Positions 8,738 through 20,781 of a DNA stretch of 64,000 bases are shown one piece after another. The DNA is from Thecaphora thlaspeos. Lineage: Eukaryota > Basidiomycota > Ustilaginomycetes > Urocystidales > Glomosporiaceae. The stretch is taken from the NCBI GenBank assembly GCA_900291925.1, contig UWYS01000003.1, positions 806,001 through 870,000 of the forward strand, written 5' to 3'. The stretch's first letter is position 1. Every line of letters begins with the position of its first letter. The position numbers and the translations under genes were made by a program. The notes beneath the pieces were generated by a model. The model worked only from the letters and a program-made list of their open reading frames with translations, searched no databases and was not told the DNA's origin.

Positions 8738-11700
8738 ATGACGTCCAACCTCGCCGCAGGCCGCACCACCTCGCTCAGCATCGATCGCTTCAGCAACGCC
8801 AGCGACCGACGCCGCTCCTCGTCGTCGAGGCCACAGAAGCCGCTCCTCAACGAGCGTCCCGTCATACTTTGGACACACGAACCGCCAAGCTTCTCAACGA
8901 AGGAGGTCGTCCTCAGCCCCGACTACTCCTTGCCACACCTCTCTGAGGGCGAGCTGCTCCGCCTTTCGCTTCCCGCCAAGGCGCGGCCGTCGTTGTCGTC
9001 GAACCCCAAGGATGTGCCAGCGGGCGCAAAGGGCCACAAAAAGGGCGTCAAGCCTTCATTCGTCTTCCGACCGGTCCATGCGCTCGCGGACCCCGACTTT
9101 GCGGCCAAGCAGTCGCAGCTGCAGATCAGCATCTCTCGGAACCTCGCCTCCACCTTCGGCTTTTACAATCGCGCAGAGGCGACACTGACGCGCGTCTCAA
9201 AGGAAGACAACACCATCGACCACGTCGAGCTCTACTTCAGGGACCAGTACGTCGGCCGCGCCGACATGTGGCGCTTCCTGCAGAATCTCGAGGACACCTG
9301 CGTCTACTGCGGCCAGAAGATTGTCCTGGCCGGTAGCGTCCGCGCCACAATCGGGCGCATCTTCATCAAAGAGAAGAAGGTCACCAGCGGCTACGTTGCC
9401 GCATCGACGAAGGCCATCTTTCGCAGCGAGTCGGCCAAATACAATCTCTTCATCCAGCTCGCCCGCGAGATGTGGGAGTTCGACGAGGACGGCGAGATCT
9501 ACCATGAAAAGGCGCTCCAGGGCTTCATCCCGGAGTTACTCAAGCGCTGGCGCTCGGTGCAAACCAACCACGTCCTCTCGATCACCCTTTTCGCTCGCGT
9601 TCACTACGAAGAGTCGGAGCTCCACATGCTCGAAGGGCCGATCCGGATCGACGGCCAAGGTCGATACTACATCGACTACTATAAGGTGGTCGTCGACCTC
9701 GAGACTAACTGCGACTGGCCGGCCATCATGACCGCGCTCAAGGAGGAGTTCTTCCGATTTCAGCACGACATCCTGTTGTTGCGCAGGCCGGTCTCGGGGC
9801 CGGCGGCGAGCCAGGAGGAGCTGCACGCCGACCTAATCCGCGACCGGGTGCACCTGGCGGGCCGCCTCTCCTACTCGTATGAGGGCAACCTGCTCGAGGC
9901 CATCAATATGACGCTCAACCCGTTCGACGAGCACTACATTGACCGCGACCTCAACCGTACTGGTCTGTCGATCGTCTTCCTGACGGCCGGCACGGGCCAC
10001 TTTGAAGTCGACAAGCGCCTCCTCCGCATCACCACCGAGCGGATGATCGAGAACGGCATCGGTCTCGACCTCGTCTGCCTCACCAAGATGCCGCTCCACT
10101 CGGTGCCGCTGTTCCACTTTAAATCGCACTACCCGAACCAGAGGGATGCGGCGGCGGCCCACGATCCGCGGCAGCAGGTCAACAGCTGGTCGAAGCGGCG
10201 CGGAGGCTCCGCTGCGGGCCCTGCCGCCGGATCGCGCACTCTAACGCATCGCCAGAGCACGCAGCGCCTCAGCTCCGCTGCACCTTCGTCGTCGGCGCCG
10301 CCGGATCCGCTCTACTTCGACACCAAGCGGCTCAACGAGGAGGAGGAAGAATTCTACTCGATGCCGCACTGGGTCGACTGCAGCTTCTACAACCTCCAGC
10401 AGGACAAGCCGTTCCGGGCGGACCGCTTCGTGCCGCGGTGCAAGATGTACGAGGTCCAGATGATGGGCATCATGGAAAACCAGATCTCCGACATCGCCAT
10501 CCCATACCTGGACCTGCGCTCCGCGCACAAGGCGTCGTCGGTGCAGTCGTCCTTTTATCTGCCGCGTCACGCCGGGCCGCCCGGATCGGCCTACATCTCC
10601 GAGCCTGCCGAAAGCGGCTTCTCTGACCTCGCCATGGTCGGGCTGCTGCCCAAGGAGCAGCGCAGAGCGGCGCGCGAGCGCTTCGACCAAGACGTCTTTG
10701 CCGATGTCGAGCCGACCGTCAGGGGCATCGGCAAGCCCGGGTCGACGACCAACGAGAGCCCGATGACGAGCGACTTCCAGAGGAGCTTCGAGCGTCCGGA
10801 GCTTAGGCGCGCCCACAGCTCGGGCTACGGCAAGCAGAGCGCGTCGGCCTCGTCAATATTGCCCATCAAGCCGACGCCCAAGGTTGGCACGGTGCGGAGC
10901 CGCCTCGGCCGCGAGAGCTCGTTCGCCTCTTCCGGAAACGAGTCGCAGCTGCCTTCGCCGACGAGAACCAGGTTCGGCCTTCCTTCGACCGGCGAGAGCC
11001 CGGAAGAGGCCAAGTACGCTCCCCCGAGCAGACCGATATCCCAGGTCATCGCGCAGCCCGCCTCGCGACCGGCATCAATCCGATCCACGAGCACCTTCCC
11101 GCGCGGCCTCCGACTGCTCGAGCCAATGGGCAAGGCCAAAGCCATGGTCGCTCCGACCGACGCGGTGCTTTCGGCCACCTCGCACCCGCTGTCGGGAGAG
11201 GATGGCGATGCCCATCCCGAGAAGCTGCCATCCACGTCGGCGGTCGGGTCTCAACCCGGTTCGAGGTCGGTCAGCCTGAGCGTGGCAAGCTCGGTGGGGC
11301 GTGGCAGCAAAGGCTACGGCAGCACGGCGAGTTGGCTGTGGAACTCGCTGACAGGAGGCAGCAGCGCCGGCGCAAAGACCGACCCGGCGTCGACCGGCTC
11401 CGAAGTCGACGCAAACGGCTCGCACGACCACCACTCCACCCCGGCGACGAGGCGGATCCACGAGGTGCTTGTCTCACAACTGAGGAGCAATCTTGAGCGC
11501 GAAAAGAGCCCAGGAAAGCGTTCGGCCCGGTCCCCGGGCATCCTCAGCCGGACGTCTTCGTTGCTCTCCGTGCACGAGGCGGCGCATCCTGCCCCCATTA
11601 AGATCCCCTCTCAGGTGACCGTGCGGAGCAGGCAGGACGCCGAGGCCGAGGAGCGCATCTACCGCGATCAGGATGCCTACGAGCAGCAGCTGGAGGAGGA

Positions 11701-14215
11701 AGAGGCCAAGCAACGTTTCGCACAGCGGGCGCAGGTGGAGAAGCAGACGCTGGTCAACCCTTCGAACCCCAGCAAGAACCTCAAGAGCAACACCAGCCAG
11801 CTGCTGCGCTGGCAGCACCTCTTCCCGCGTCGCCTCAACCACCACGCCGTCAAGTGGCGATCGATGACCACGCCGGCCTGCCTGCCGCTGACGACGCTCT
11901 ACCTGCCCACCGAGGCCGATCTGCTCGCGGGTTGGACCGAGCATCCGCACACGACGTCAGTGTCGTCCGAGACGATCTCATTCCTGCTAAAGAAATCGAC
12001 CTCGACGCATCCCGCGCTGGCGGTCCTGCGGGAGATGGCCTTCCATCGCCTCGCGCAGGGCTACCAGTTTATCGTGCCGGCGACCAGGAGCATCAGGGCC
12101 GCCTCGAGCCGCAAGTTCAACGATCCGAAGCACTTTTCGCTGAGGTGGCCCTCGGAGCTCCTGCAGCCGGGCAACCTGTCCGCCGGCAACCCGATCTTCC
12201 TCAGCATGTCCAACCAGATTCACCGCATCTCGTACGACCGACAGGCTGGCGCCATCAATGTCAAGCGCTACGTCCGACGGACCGAGTACAACACCGATCC
12301 GATCGACTACGAGTGCTGCGTGTGGCCACGGAACCTACCGGGCTACCAGACGGTCAAGGCCAAGTTCTCCTACCCGGACTCGGCCAGCTACAACTGGACC
12401 TACCTCGACTCGCTAATCGCCGGTTACGTCGACGAGCGCTTCGTCGACTCGCTGCGCTACTGGCGGACCCGCTTCGTGCTGGTGCCGGCCGAAGGCTCGC
12501 CGCCGCCGATGAAGGCCCCGACGGGCGAGGACCTCGACGACGAAGAGATCCGCCTGCTGGGCACCGACAAGCTCGCCGAGCTGTTCCATCGCGCCCGCTA
12601 CGTTCGCAGTCGAGAGGATCGCGGCGCTTCTATGGCTCCGCGGTTCCTGCCGACCTCGCTCGATCCGGCCCTGAGCCTGCGCGACGAGGACTTCATGAAA
12701 CAGCTGCTCGCTGCCGACGAGATCGCCCAGCAGCGGAGCGCTCAGCAGAGCACCTCGTCCTCCAAGAAGCGCTACAGGAACACGCTGACCAGTCGCTCGC
12801 TCGACCTGGTCACCAAGGACATGCGCTCCAACGGCCTCGTCATCAACGATCGGCTCTGGCATCGCATGACATACGCCGACATTTTTACGGGCGCCGACTT
12901 CGTCACGTGGATGTGCCAAGAGTACAGCGACGTCCAGTCGCGGGAGGATGCCGTCGGGTGGGGCATCCAGCTGATGGAGGGCGGCCTGTTCGAGCACGTC
13001 AACAAGACGCACGGCTTCCTCGACGGCCACTACTTCTACCGCCTCACGAGCGAATATGGCGGCGTCCGGTCTGCCAAGCGCTGGTTCCGTTCATCGCGGT
13101 CAAATCACGGCGACGACGCCTCGCCCAGCCGTGCTGGGTCGTTCGGCGAGGACGCGCCGAGGCGCCCGATCGCTACCGGCATTGCAGGCTCGCAGGGTCG
13201 GCGCCAGCCATCCAGCGGTTCGGCCGACTCGGCTCACCCGATGCTAGGCGGTCACAGCCGCCAATCGTCGCTGTCGCATCTGCACTCGCTCAGCATGACG
13301 AAGCGAAAGAGGCGCGTCCAGCTGAGCCGCTCGCTGATCATCGACGTCGACCCGGGCCGACGAAGCGACCGTGCTGAGGTGGCCTTCCTCCACCACGACG
13401 TTGCGCACAACCCGGACAACGGCTTCAACTTCCAGATCCACTGGCTCGGAATGACGGCGCGCTTCATCGAAGATATCGTCCAGAACTGGACGCGGACCGT
13501 GGAGAAGTACGGGCTGCGGCTGATCGAGGCGCCTATCGGACAGATCAAGGACGTGACGCAGCACAACCCCTTCCAGGCGCCAGTCCAGATCGAACTGAGC
13601 CTGCCGCCCCCACACCCTTCGACATACGCCCACCGCCTGCCGCCCAACACGATCGCCGAGCAATACTTTGAGTATGCGCTGCTGCGGCGGTTCGGCTTCA
13701 TCCTCGACCAGGAGGCGAGCAGCCGCTATCCGCGCGACGTCGACATCGTCTACTCGTCGCGGCCGTCGCACTTTGAGTACTCGCAGTTCGTACACCGCTC
13801 CGGCGTCGGCTTTGTCCAGGTACTCGGCGGGAGGGACGGCTTCCTGTGGCTCAACAATCGCCTATTCACCTCGCACCTCTCGATCAACTCGCGCCAGACG
13901 AACGGCAAGGGCAAGGAGGGCGGCGGCGGTGGCGGACCCAACCACTCGAGCCAGCACCACCATCAGCAGCAACAGGCACCAGATGCCGACAAAGTGAGGT
14001 GGGAGTTTTCCGAGTTCTGCGCCGACCCATTGGCGCTCGAGAGGTTCTATAGGCAGGTGCTGGCGCAGCTTTTTGAGGTCGAGCGCGAAGCGGCCGAGCA
14101 GCAAAAGATCAGAGAGGAAAAGTGCCACGCCGAGCTGCAGCGCGAGCTCGAGGCCGTCGACCAGCAGCAACAGCAGCCAAAGGGCAAGAGGCACTCACCA
14201 GAGTCGAGCGCTTGA
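8738..14215 (+). CDS. IML1/DEPDC5, GATOR1 (SEACIT) complex subunit
   Basis: Vacuole-associated subunit of the GTPase-activating complex that switches off TORC1 when amino acids are scarce. One uninterrupted exon of 1,825 residues, in the range of fungal Iml1 proteins. The N-terminal half carries the conserved Iml1 N-terminal region (about residues 100-480, including the stretch around [20 protein letters not shown]). Then come long Ser/Pro/Arg-rich linkers (about 490-960), a second conserved block (about 1000-1230), and a DEP domain at about 1355-1430 with the signature [11 protein letters not shown] ... [13 protein letters not shown] conserved C-terminal region (about 1530-1720) follows, then a His/Gln-rich tail. 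The start is the first ATG of the frame. Long arginine-rich open frames on other strands here are composition shadows. Confidence 0.93.
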   Translation: MTSNLAAGRTTSLSIDRFSNASDRRRSSSSRPQKPLLNERPVILWTHEPPSFSTKEVVLSPDYSLPHLSEGELLRLSLPAKARPSLSSNPKDVPAGAKGHKKGVKPSFVFRPVHALADPDFAAKQSQLQISISRNLASTFGFYNRAEATLTRVSKEDNTIDHVELYFRDQYVGRADMWRFLQNLEDTCVYCGQKIVLAGSVRATIGRIFIKEKKVTSGYVAASTKAIFRSESAKYNLFIQLAREMWEFDEDGEIYHEKALQGFIPELLKRWRSVQTNHVLSITLFARVHYEESELHMLEGPIRIDGQGRYYIDYYKVVVDLETNCDWPAIMTALKEEFFRFQHDILLLRRPVSGPAASQEELHADLIRDRVHLAGRLSYSYEGNLLEAINMTLNPFDEHYIDRDLNRTGLSIVFLTAGTGHFEVDKRLLRITTERMIENGIGLDLVCLTKMPLHSVPLFHFKSHYPNQRDAAAAHDPRQQVNSWSKRRGGSAAGPAAGSRTLTHRQSTQRLSSAAPSSSAPPDPLYFDTKRLNEEEEEFYSMPHWVDCSFYNLQQDKPFRADRFVPRCKMYEVQMMGIMENQISDIAIPYLDLRSAHKASSVQSSFYLPRHAGPPGSAYISEPAESGFSDLAMVGLLPKEQRRAARERFDQDVFADVEPTVRGIGKPGSTTNESPMTSDFQRSFERPELRRAHSSGYGKQSASASSILPIKPTPKVGTVRSRLGRESSFASSGNESQLPSPTRTRFGLPSTGESPEEAKYAPPSRPISQVIAQPASRPASIRSTSTFPRGLRLLEPMGKAKAMVAPTDAVLSATSHPLSGEDGDAHPEKLPSTSAVGSQPGSRSVSLSVASSVGRGSKGYGSTASWLWNSLTGGSSAGAKTDPASTGSEVDANGSHDHHSTPATRRIHEVLVSQLRSNLEREKSPGKRSARSPGILSRTSSLLSVHEAAHPAPIKIPSQVTVRSRQDAEAEERIYRDQDAYEQQLEEEEAKQRFAQRAQVEKQTLVNPSNPSKNLKSNTSQLLRWQHLFPRRLNHHAVKWRSMTTPACLPLTTLYLPTEADLLAGWTEHPHTTSVSSETISFLLKKSTSTHPALAVLREMAFHRLAQGYQFIVPATRSIRAASSRKFNDPKHFSLRWPSELLQPGNLSAGNPIFLSMSNQIHRISYDRQAGAINVKRYVRRTEYNTDPIDYECCVWPRNLPGYQTVKAKFSYPDSASYNWTYLDSLIAGYVDERFVDSLRYWRTRFVLVPAEGSPPPMKAPTGEDLDDEEIRLLGTDKLAELFHRARYVRSREDRGASMAPRFLPTSLDPALSLRDEDFMKQLLAADEIAQQRSAQQSTSSSKKRYRNTLTSRSLDLVTKDMRSNGLVINDRLWHRMTYADIFTGADFVTWMCQEYSDVQSREDAVGWGIQLMEGGLFEHVNKTHGFLDGHYFYRLTSEYGGVRSAKRWFRSSRSNHGDDASPSRAGSFGEDAPRRPIATGIAGSQGRRQPSSGSADSAHPMLGGHSRQSSLSHLHSLSMTKRKRRVQLSRSLIIDVDPGRRSDRAEVAFLHHDVAHNPDNGFNFQIHWLGMTARFIEDIVQNWTRTVEKYGLRLIEAPIGQIKDVTQHNPFQAPVQIELSLPPPHPSTYAHRLPPNTIAEQYFEYALLRRFGFILDQEASSRYPRDVDIVYSSRPSHFEYSQFVHRSGVGFVQVLGGRDGFLWLNNRLFTSHLSINSRQTNGKGKEGGGGGGPNHSSQHHHQQQQAPDADKVRWEFSEFCADPLALERFYRQVLAQLFEVEREAAEQQKIREEKCHAELQRELEAVDQQQQQPKGKRHSPESSA

Positions 14216-14647
14216 GGGGACGCGTTGTCGCATTGGACATCACTCTCCGCCCTCTCCTCCCTCTTCACCCTGTCAACCAGGAGAGGTGCTTTGTACATAC
14301 ACCACCATGTCCGCCCGCCTTCCACTGGAAATCGAATCGCTCAAAGAGCGAGTGACGGCTGTCGACGCAGAGACTCGGAAACGCAGAGTAGTGATGATTT
14401 GATGGTGAAAGCATAAGGGAAGCGAGCGTGCGCAGCAGGCGCAATGCGGACACAGCGAGAAGGACGAGACATGAGGCGAGCGGTCAAAAGAAACGGTGAA
14501 ACGAGTAAGGTGACTGGTATCATGCGGCAAGAGAAAGTGGAGAGTGAGAGGTCTGATCGGATGGGCCGAGGGGTGCGTGCGTGCGTGCGTCAATACGTCC
14601 GTACGTCCGGGCGCACGCGCCGGTCATGGAGGGTGGCTGCGCTTCGT
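14216..14647. other. Intergenic, convergent ends of IML1 (+) and HAM1-like gene (-)
   Basis: 432 bases with no supported gene. A short GTGC/GTAC-rich simple stretch lies at 14575-14605. Confidence 0.5.
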
Positions 14648-17491
14648 TCAGGGGTCAATGTCAAAGACATCCGACTTCCAGCCCGACTCGAGCTGCTCCT
14701 CCCTCTCCTGGCTGCGGGCCTCGCGAGAGAGCTTCTGGGCCTCTCCCTTAGCCTGCTTGCCCGTCTTCTTGGCGTCCGTCTCGAGTCCCTTGACCCCGTC
14801 GCGGACCTGCTCGACGGCCTCCCTGGCGCCGTCGCGTGTCTCGTCGACGCTCTGCTTGACCTGCTCGACGCCCTCGCGGATCGTCCTCTCGAGGTCTTCG
14901 TACTGCTGCTCCTTCTCCTCGGCGTACCTGGCCGGGCCGCCCTTACCGGGGAAGAGCTGCCTCGAGTGCGAGGCGCCGATGGCCAGCTTGAACTCGCCGT
15001 GCGGGCCCTGGACGAGGACGCCCTGGGCGAGGCCTATGTCGGTCTTGGGCTTGGCCTTGGACGCCTTGCCGTAAGGGGTGAAGGCGTCGTCCTCGGGCGC
15101 AAAGATGGCCTTGGTGTAGGCCTTGAGCGAGACGCTCTGGCCCGACTGAATCGCCGTTTTGCTGTAGCTGTTGATGACCTTGGCGCGCTGCTGAGTGGCC
15201 CAAAGGTTCTTGTCGGTATTCTGCAGCCATGTCTGGATCTGCCTCTCGAGCAGATGCTGGAGCGTCTTGCGGACGACCGGGCGGATGAAGGGCATCAGGA
15301 AGAAGTTGAGGAACCAGTGGCGCGTCTGTCGCACCTTGATAGCGAGGTGGCTCATGTCGACGCTGACCTTGTCGACGCGGAAGTACGACTCGTCGTCGTC
15401 CTCGTCGGCGTTGTGGAGCTTGACGATGAAGCTAGTGCCGTCGCGGCCGCCGAGGTCGAGGTCAAGGAAGCCGTAGTCCTCCCAGCCGAACCAGCCCGTC
15501 TTCTTCTTGATGTAGTAGGCCACGTCGGCTGCCTTGATGCGGAGGCCTGTCACTTCGAGGTAGAGCGACGAGTCGACGTTGCTGCCGTACGTGTTGCGCC
15601 TCTGGGCCAGCGAGAGGTCGTTGCGGTTGACGATACGGATCGAGTCAGGCACGAACGACGCGGTCGACGCGCGGAACGAGAGGTCGTCGATGACGACGTC
15701 AGCCTCGGGCGACGAGTACTCGAGCCTTGGGAAGGGAATCTCCTGGATCTGCTGGATCATGCGCGGGATGATGACCTCGACTGTGTCGCGGACCAGGATG
15801 CCGGCTTCGGTACGGATCGTGTTGACGAAGCCGCCGATGCCGCTGCCGCCCTTGCTGAACGATTCGCGCAACTTGATGAAGTTGACGTCTTCGGCCAGCT
15901 TCTGGACGCGCTGGCCAAGCTCGCGCAACTCCAGATCCTCCTCGAACCCTTCAGCGAACGTCGTGATCTCGTCTAGGACGTTATCGAAGTCGGCCTTGAG
16001 CTTGTTGAGCTCCTTGTTGGCGTCCTTGCCCGACGCCTTGAGCATCGTCTGGGCCCGGTCGTAGAGGTCCGACGCCTGTCGGTTGGCGCGGTTCGACTGG
16101 GTGAAGTCGTCCTGGTTATGGGCGCGGTCAATGAAGCTCTTGACGTCGTCGATGAACTCGCGCAACTCCTTGGACTCCTTGGACGTCTCGTTCTCGTAGA
16201 CCGTCTTGACGTGGTTCGAGAACTTGTCGAACGCCTCCTTGACCGGCTTGAGCGACCGGCCAGAGAACTCCTCGAGGATCTTCTGCAGCAGGCCGACCGA
16301 CTCGCGGAAGTTGGCGTTCGCCTCGGCCTCGGGCGTGTCGATGTCGACGTCGGTCTGCGGCGCGGCGGGGGAGCAAAAAGGTGGACGGAAGGTGCCTGGT
16401 CAGCCGACGGTGTCTCGATATCTCTGCTGCTACTCTGCTCTTCCCGTTGGTGAGCGGCCGCAACTCACCTGATCCTGTACCTTTTCGGCGACGTCCTCGG
16501 CAATGTCCAGCCATTTATTGCCGATGCTGTAGATGCCGTTGAGCGCCTTCTTGAAGTCGGGGTCCTCCTGGACCTGGGCGACGACCTCGCGGATGCGCTC
16601 GATGAACTCGTCCTTGGCGTCATCGGGAGTGTGGTCGTCGACCCACTTGGTGGCATCCTGGAGCGAACCCTTAGCATCTTTGCTCGCCTGCTGGGCCGAG
16701 CTCTTGGCTCGTTCAGCGGCCGACTTGACGTCTTGCTTCGTGGGAATCTTGGTCTCGATGGCATCGCCACGAGCCTGTCGCTCGCGCTCGCTGGGGCGGA
16801 TCTTGCCCTCGGCCTGCCCCGCCTTACTCGCCGCCTGAGAGGCGGCATTGGCGGTGAGGTCGCGGAGGAGGAACTGAATGTCGGCGACGAGGTTTCGGAA
16901 GGGCTTCGAGGTGATCAGGAGCTGGCCGATCTGCTGGACGTTCTGGAGGATGTCCTTGGCGTCCCCCTTTGCCCCCGACGCGAAGCCGTCGGCGCCGACC
17001 GAAGAGGTGCTAGGGAGGTTGTACGAAATGCCACCCTCGTTGCGGAGGCCGACCGAGGCCTGCGATGTCTGGAAGAAGAACTTCTGGATCTTGTTGTCGC
17101 CATTCTTGCTCTCGCCGACGCGCTCAACGCAGGCGAGGACGCCCTTAAGGTCCTGGAGGACGCGGGCGCCCTGCTGGCTGAGTTGTGAGTTGCCGGGGAC
17201 GTTGCGCTCGTCGAGGACGGGGCTGTTGACGACGCTCTCGATCCACGAGCTCAGCTGCTGCTGGCTGGGCATCTTTCCGGCGCGAACGGCACCAATGACC
17301 TTTGCAAACTTGATGAGCAACTCGCGCGATGGGGCGGCCTGGCGGACCTGTCCGACGGGGTCATTGGGATTGACGCCATACTGGCGGGCCGTCTTCATGA
17401 CGTCCCGCTTGAGCTGTGAGCCGTACTCGACGACATCCTCGCGAGCGTTTCGGACGTGGGTGGGGAGGAGGGGCTGGCGGTCGTCGGACAT
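14648..17491 (-). CDS. HAM1-like lipid-binding-type protein
   Basis: Large fungal protein that I place in the HAM1-like family (Pfam HAM1 N- and C-terminal domains, formerly DUF5923/DUF4449), a group resembling BPI/LBP-type lipid-binding folds. The precise function is not established. Two exons, 16469-17491 and 14648-16354, join across a 114-base GT-AG intron in phase, giving 909 residues. The N-terminal third starts MSDDRQPLLPTH and has a conserved helical block (residues 60-200). The middle is a long charged, helical, Lys/Ala/Asp-rich segment (200-480) with repeated QASKDAKGSLQDATK-type amphipathic stretches. The C-terminal half (about 500-820) is mixed beta/alpha, with ADVAYYIKKKTGWFGWEDYGFLD in two overlapping halves as its most recognisable part. 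The tail is Lys/Glu-rich. No signal peptide or membrane segment is evident. A TATAAA on the coding strand (17777-17782) sits about 285 bases upstream of the ATG. Confidence 0.8.
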
Positions 17492-19191
17492 GGCGAAAGA
17501 GGCGTGGCTGTTGGCAGAAGCAGATGCAAGGAGGAAAGGAAGAAGGCAAAAGCCGGGAGGGAGGCGAGGGGAACGGCGGTGGCGGCGGGCTGGAAAAGAG
17601 GCTACAGAGGAACGCGGTAGAAGACGACGGGCTCGAAGCTAGGGGAACAGAGAAGCTGCGACGACGCAGCGGCGGAGTAGGGTCTGAGCAGCGAGAGAGT
17701 GAGTAAGAGAGAAAGAAGGCGGTTTAGGAGGTGTGAAAAAGGGAAAGCGAAAGGCCGCTCGAGACAGGAGCAGCTGTTTATAGCGAGGCGACCGCTTTCA
17801 GCCATCCAGCCGCCGACGGATGGGGTGGATAGGGCGTAGGCAGAGGAAGCCCTGCTCGCTCGCACGCCGCAGACCCGGACACCGACCTGCCAAGGATCCA
17901 GCCGATGATGGCAGCCAGGCAGCCAGGCCTGAGGAAAGGGGCGGGACGTCAGACAAGCGGTCAGACAGGCAGGTGTGCAGACCCATGACGCCGTCTCAGC
18001 TGGCGGAGCCCAGCCGGCCAGCCAACAACGCGCGTGCTTGCTCCCAAGCCCGACGGTTGCTTTCCCTGGCTGAGCGCCAGGGGTAGGCGCGCAGAAGGCT
18101 GGAGGGCTTGCGAGGGGGAGAAAGGGTCATCGATGGAAGCAGCCGAGGCTGTGCCTGCTGACATTGCGGCTGAGCCCTCTGCTGCCTTCGCCATCTGGCT
18201 CTGCCTCGATCTGGGAAAGGCGCGCCTTGGCCTGCCTGGCTCGGGCCTTCCGGAGAGAGGCTCGTTGGCGGGTGGGCCCTGACGCTTCACTCGGCTGGGT
18301 GCGGCTGACAGCATGACCAGCTGGGTTTAGGCTAGGGTGTGTGACAGAGGACCCTATCCGTGCCGGCCTCCGCTGTGCCGCCCAAGGCGAAGGCGCCCGC
18401 TGTGCTCTCTCTCCCAGGCCGAAGACCCTGCTGCCCAACACAGCAACCGTTGTCGGTAGACCCGCCCTCTGGTCTGGCTACGCCTCAACCCAGCCTACCT
18501 GCCTTCCGGTCTCGGTTCGCGCCATCCGATCGTGCGTCCGCCTGCCAGGGCCACCACCTATAGTCACACCTTCAGCATGTGGCACGAGCATGGATTTCAT
18601 AGAAGTCGTCGCGCAAAGCGGGGATGGGGAGACGACGCCGATGAAAGAGGCAAGAGAAGGTGGAGGGAGACGGGAATGCGGAGAGCGGATCGCAGCAATC
18701 CGCTCGTCCGCAAACGCCGACATAACTACGTCATTTCTCGAAATAGTGAACAGCGGACCCTTTCCCGGTCACGCCCATGCATGCTGAACGAGGCCCGGGC
18801 CTGCGCGTCATGATTGGAAGAGGCGGGGCGGCCTTGACGCGATCCTTCCTCAGCAAGCTGCTTCTTCTGTTCCCCGCTTTCTCTCCTTCAACTTGCGGAC
18901 CCTCTTCGTCCCGCCGTTGAGCGCGCAAGCTAGCATGCATACAAGCAAGCACGGACGGACAAGAGCCACGCCCGGACGCAGCACCACGCAACCGACGCAC
19001 AGGCCACGCTACACAACTGACGTTGGGCTTCTTTCGAGCTGAGCGCGCCTACCGCCGGTCGCAGCAGGGTTTGCAACGAGCATCGCCGCAGCAGCAAGAG
19101 GTCCCCATACGGATGGGAGTGGCGGTCCAACGCCCCAAGCTCTGACCCCTCTCGCCACCGTCGCTGCCATCGCTTCTGCGGTCGACAAGGG
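17492..19191. other. Long divergent intergenic region between HAM1-like gene and NAA30
   Basis: 1.7 kb with no convincing coding frame. It contains repeated CAGCCAGG/CAGGCAG-type runs near 17905-17975 and a TATAAA toward the HAM1-like gene (17777-17782). The remainder shows nothing I can name. Confidence 0.5.
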
Positions 19192-20371
19192 ATGGCGAAC
19201 GCATCGACGGCGACGGCCGCAACGGCCGCGGACCGAGATCCCGCCCATTCGCTTCCGATTTCGCCAAACGATGAGCACGAGCTCATCTTCCTCCCATACC
19301 GCGGCGAAGAGCAGCTGCCAGAGATCAACGAGCTCATCGAAAAGGAGCTCTCGGAGCCCTACATCATCTACACGTACCGCTACTTTGTCAACCAGTGGCC
19401 GCACCTCTGCTTTGTAGTGAGTCTCGCTTCACAGGTCGAGCGGGGTCCCAGCGGGCTTCAGGGAGGGCAAGGGAGAGATGCCGGGACCAATGATTCGTCT
19501 TTTCTCTCCTCTGCGCGAGACAAGTCCAGGCCTACTCTAGAAGACCCACGACAGCGGCGACAGAAGGAGGAGAGGCGACCGCCACTCGAGATTCGGGCCC
19601 CTCCTCGACGGCAAGTCGCGTAGGCTTGTATCCGGTCGGCGTGGTCGTCAGCAAGCTCGATCGACATCTCAAGGGGAAAAGGCTGATGAGAGGCTACATC
19701 GCCATGCTCAGCATCCGCGAGGAGTGGCGAGGGAGAGGTATCGGTGAGTGTCCTTGGGCCGTCACACTCTTCATTCTTCCCTCATTTCCCGTTCATCGAG
19801 GACCAATCTAAACAGCTGCTCTCCCGTTTTGCCTTCTATTAGCTAAACGCCTAATCCGAATCTCATTAGAAGAGATGATCAAGGGCCAAGCAGAAGAGGT
19901 GCGTTACGTTCTACACTCCGGCTACTCTCATTTATTGTGCGTTCGCTGCCCGACTTTACACGAGGCATCTAAGCTGACTCGGCGTGTTCCGAATCGCCTC
20001 CTCGCTCTTTCGCTACCAGCACAGGTCGTCCTCGAGACAGAAGCAGACAATACGGCCGCCCTGCACCTATATGAAAGTCTTGGCTTCATATGTGAGAAGC
20101 GATTACATCGTTTCTACCTCAATGGTAAGCTTCTCCACCGGGTTTCCCTCCTTTGGTTTCAGGCAACAAGTAAGATCGCTGAAAACCTTTGAGCTTGATG
20201 CTCTTCGCAACTGGCACAGGCAAGGATTCCTTCAGGCTCGTGCTACCGATACCACGAGAGCTGCTGGCGCGGGGACCGGACGGCTCGCACGTTGATGGCG
20301 GCAACAAAGACAGCAGCGGCAGCGCGTCATTTGCACAGGCCCTACCTGTAAGGAGCGACGTGGTGCTGTAG
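19192..20371 (+). CDS. N-alpha-acetyltransferase 30, NatC catalytic subunit (MAK3)
   Basis: Acetylates the N-terminus of nascent proteins that begin Met-hydrophobic (for example Met-Leu, Met-Ile), as the catalytic subunit of NatC on the ribosome. Five exons join in phase: 19192-19416, 19530-19743, 19843-19898, 20025-20124 and 20220-20371, giving 248 residues. The family signature EPYIIYTYRYFVNQWPHLC lies near residue 65. The GNAT core follows, with RGYIAMLSIREEWRGRGIA (acetyl-CoA motif R-G-R-G-I-A, about residues 140-148), then VVLETEADNTAALHLYESLGF and KRLHRFYLNGKDSFRL. A roughly 30-residue insert rich in Thr/Ser/Gly precedes VGVVVSKLD and is absent from yeast Mak3; it depends on the acceptor chosen at 19527-19529. 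The C-terminal 50 residues are a Gly/Ser-rich tail. Confidence 0.93.
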
Positions 20372-20781
20372 CGTTCGTGGATCCGTGAGGAGGGTTGACC
20401 GTTGCTCATAGGTGATACACCTTGAGTCTGTATACGATGGGGGCCGACATCGAACGGGCCATATATGGACAGATTTGCACAAATGGGGCACGAAGCAGCA
20501 GGTGAAGACTAAGTGCCTCGACAACGACTGGCTCACAGCCAGAGGTACAGTCTGGACGCGAGAATGGTGCTATCAGGCTTGGAGATTCGAGGCGTCGGCG
20601 TCGACTGGCGCTTCGGGGTTCGAGAAAGTCTTTCTGCGCCACCAGCGCGGCCTTGTCGCCGTTGTGTTTCCGTGCAATGCCTGCCGACGCAAAATGCCCG
20701 GCCCGATCCCAGCTGCCGAGGTGACGGCCTGACGTCATTGTCGTTGTTTGTTGTTCTTGCATCTGCTGCTCCCAGCCTCCT
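20372..20781. other. Intergenic, convergent ends of NAA30 (+) and orphan gene (-)
   Basis: 410 bases with short open frames only. Nothing recognisable. Confidence 0.5.

Noticed and set aside
11854..13377. 507-codon frame within IML1 in another frame
   Set aside because: Overlaps conserved IML1 coding including the DEP domain; Arg/Ala/Pro-rich shadow.
14444..15976. 510-codon plus-strand frame opposite the HAM1-like gene
   Set aside because: Low-information Leu/Ala/Val/Asp sequence mirroring the minus-strand gene; no domain.
18341..18787. 148-codon plus-strand frame in the long gap before NAA30
   Set aside because: No similarity and no supporting splice or start context.
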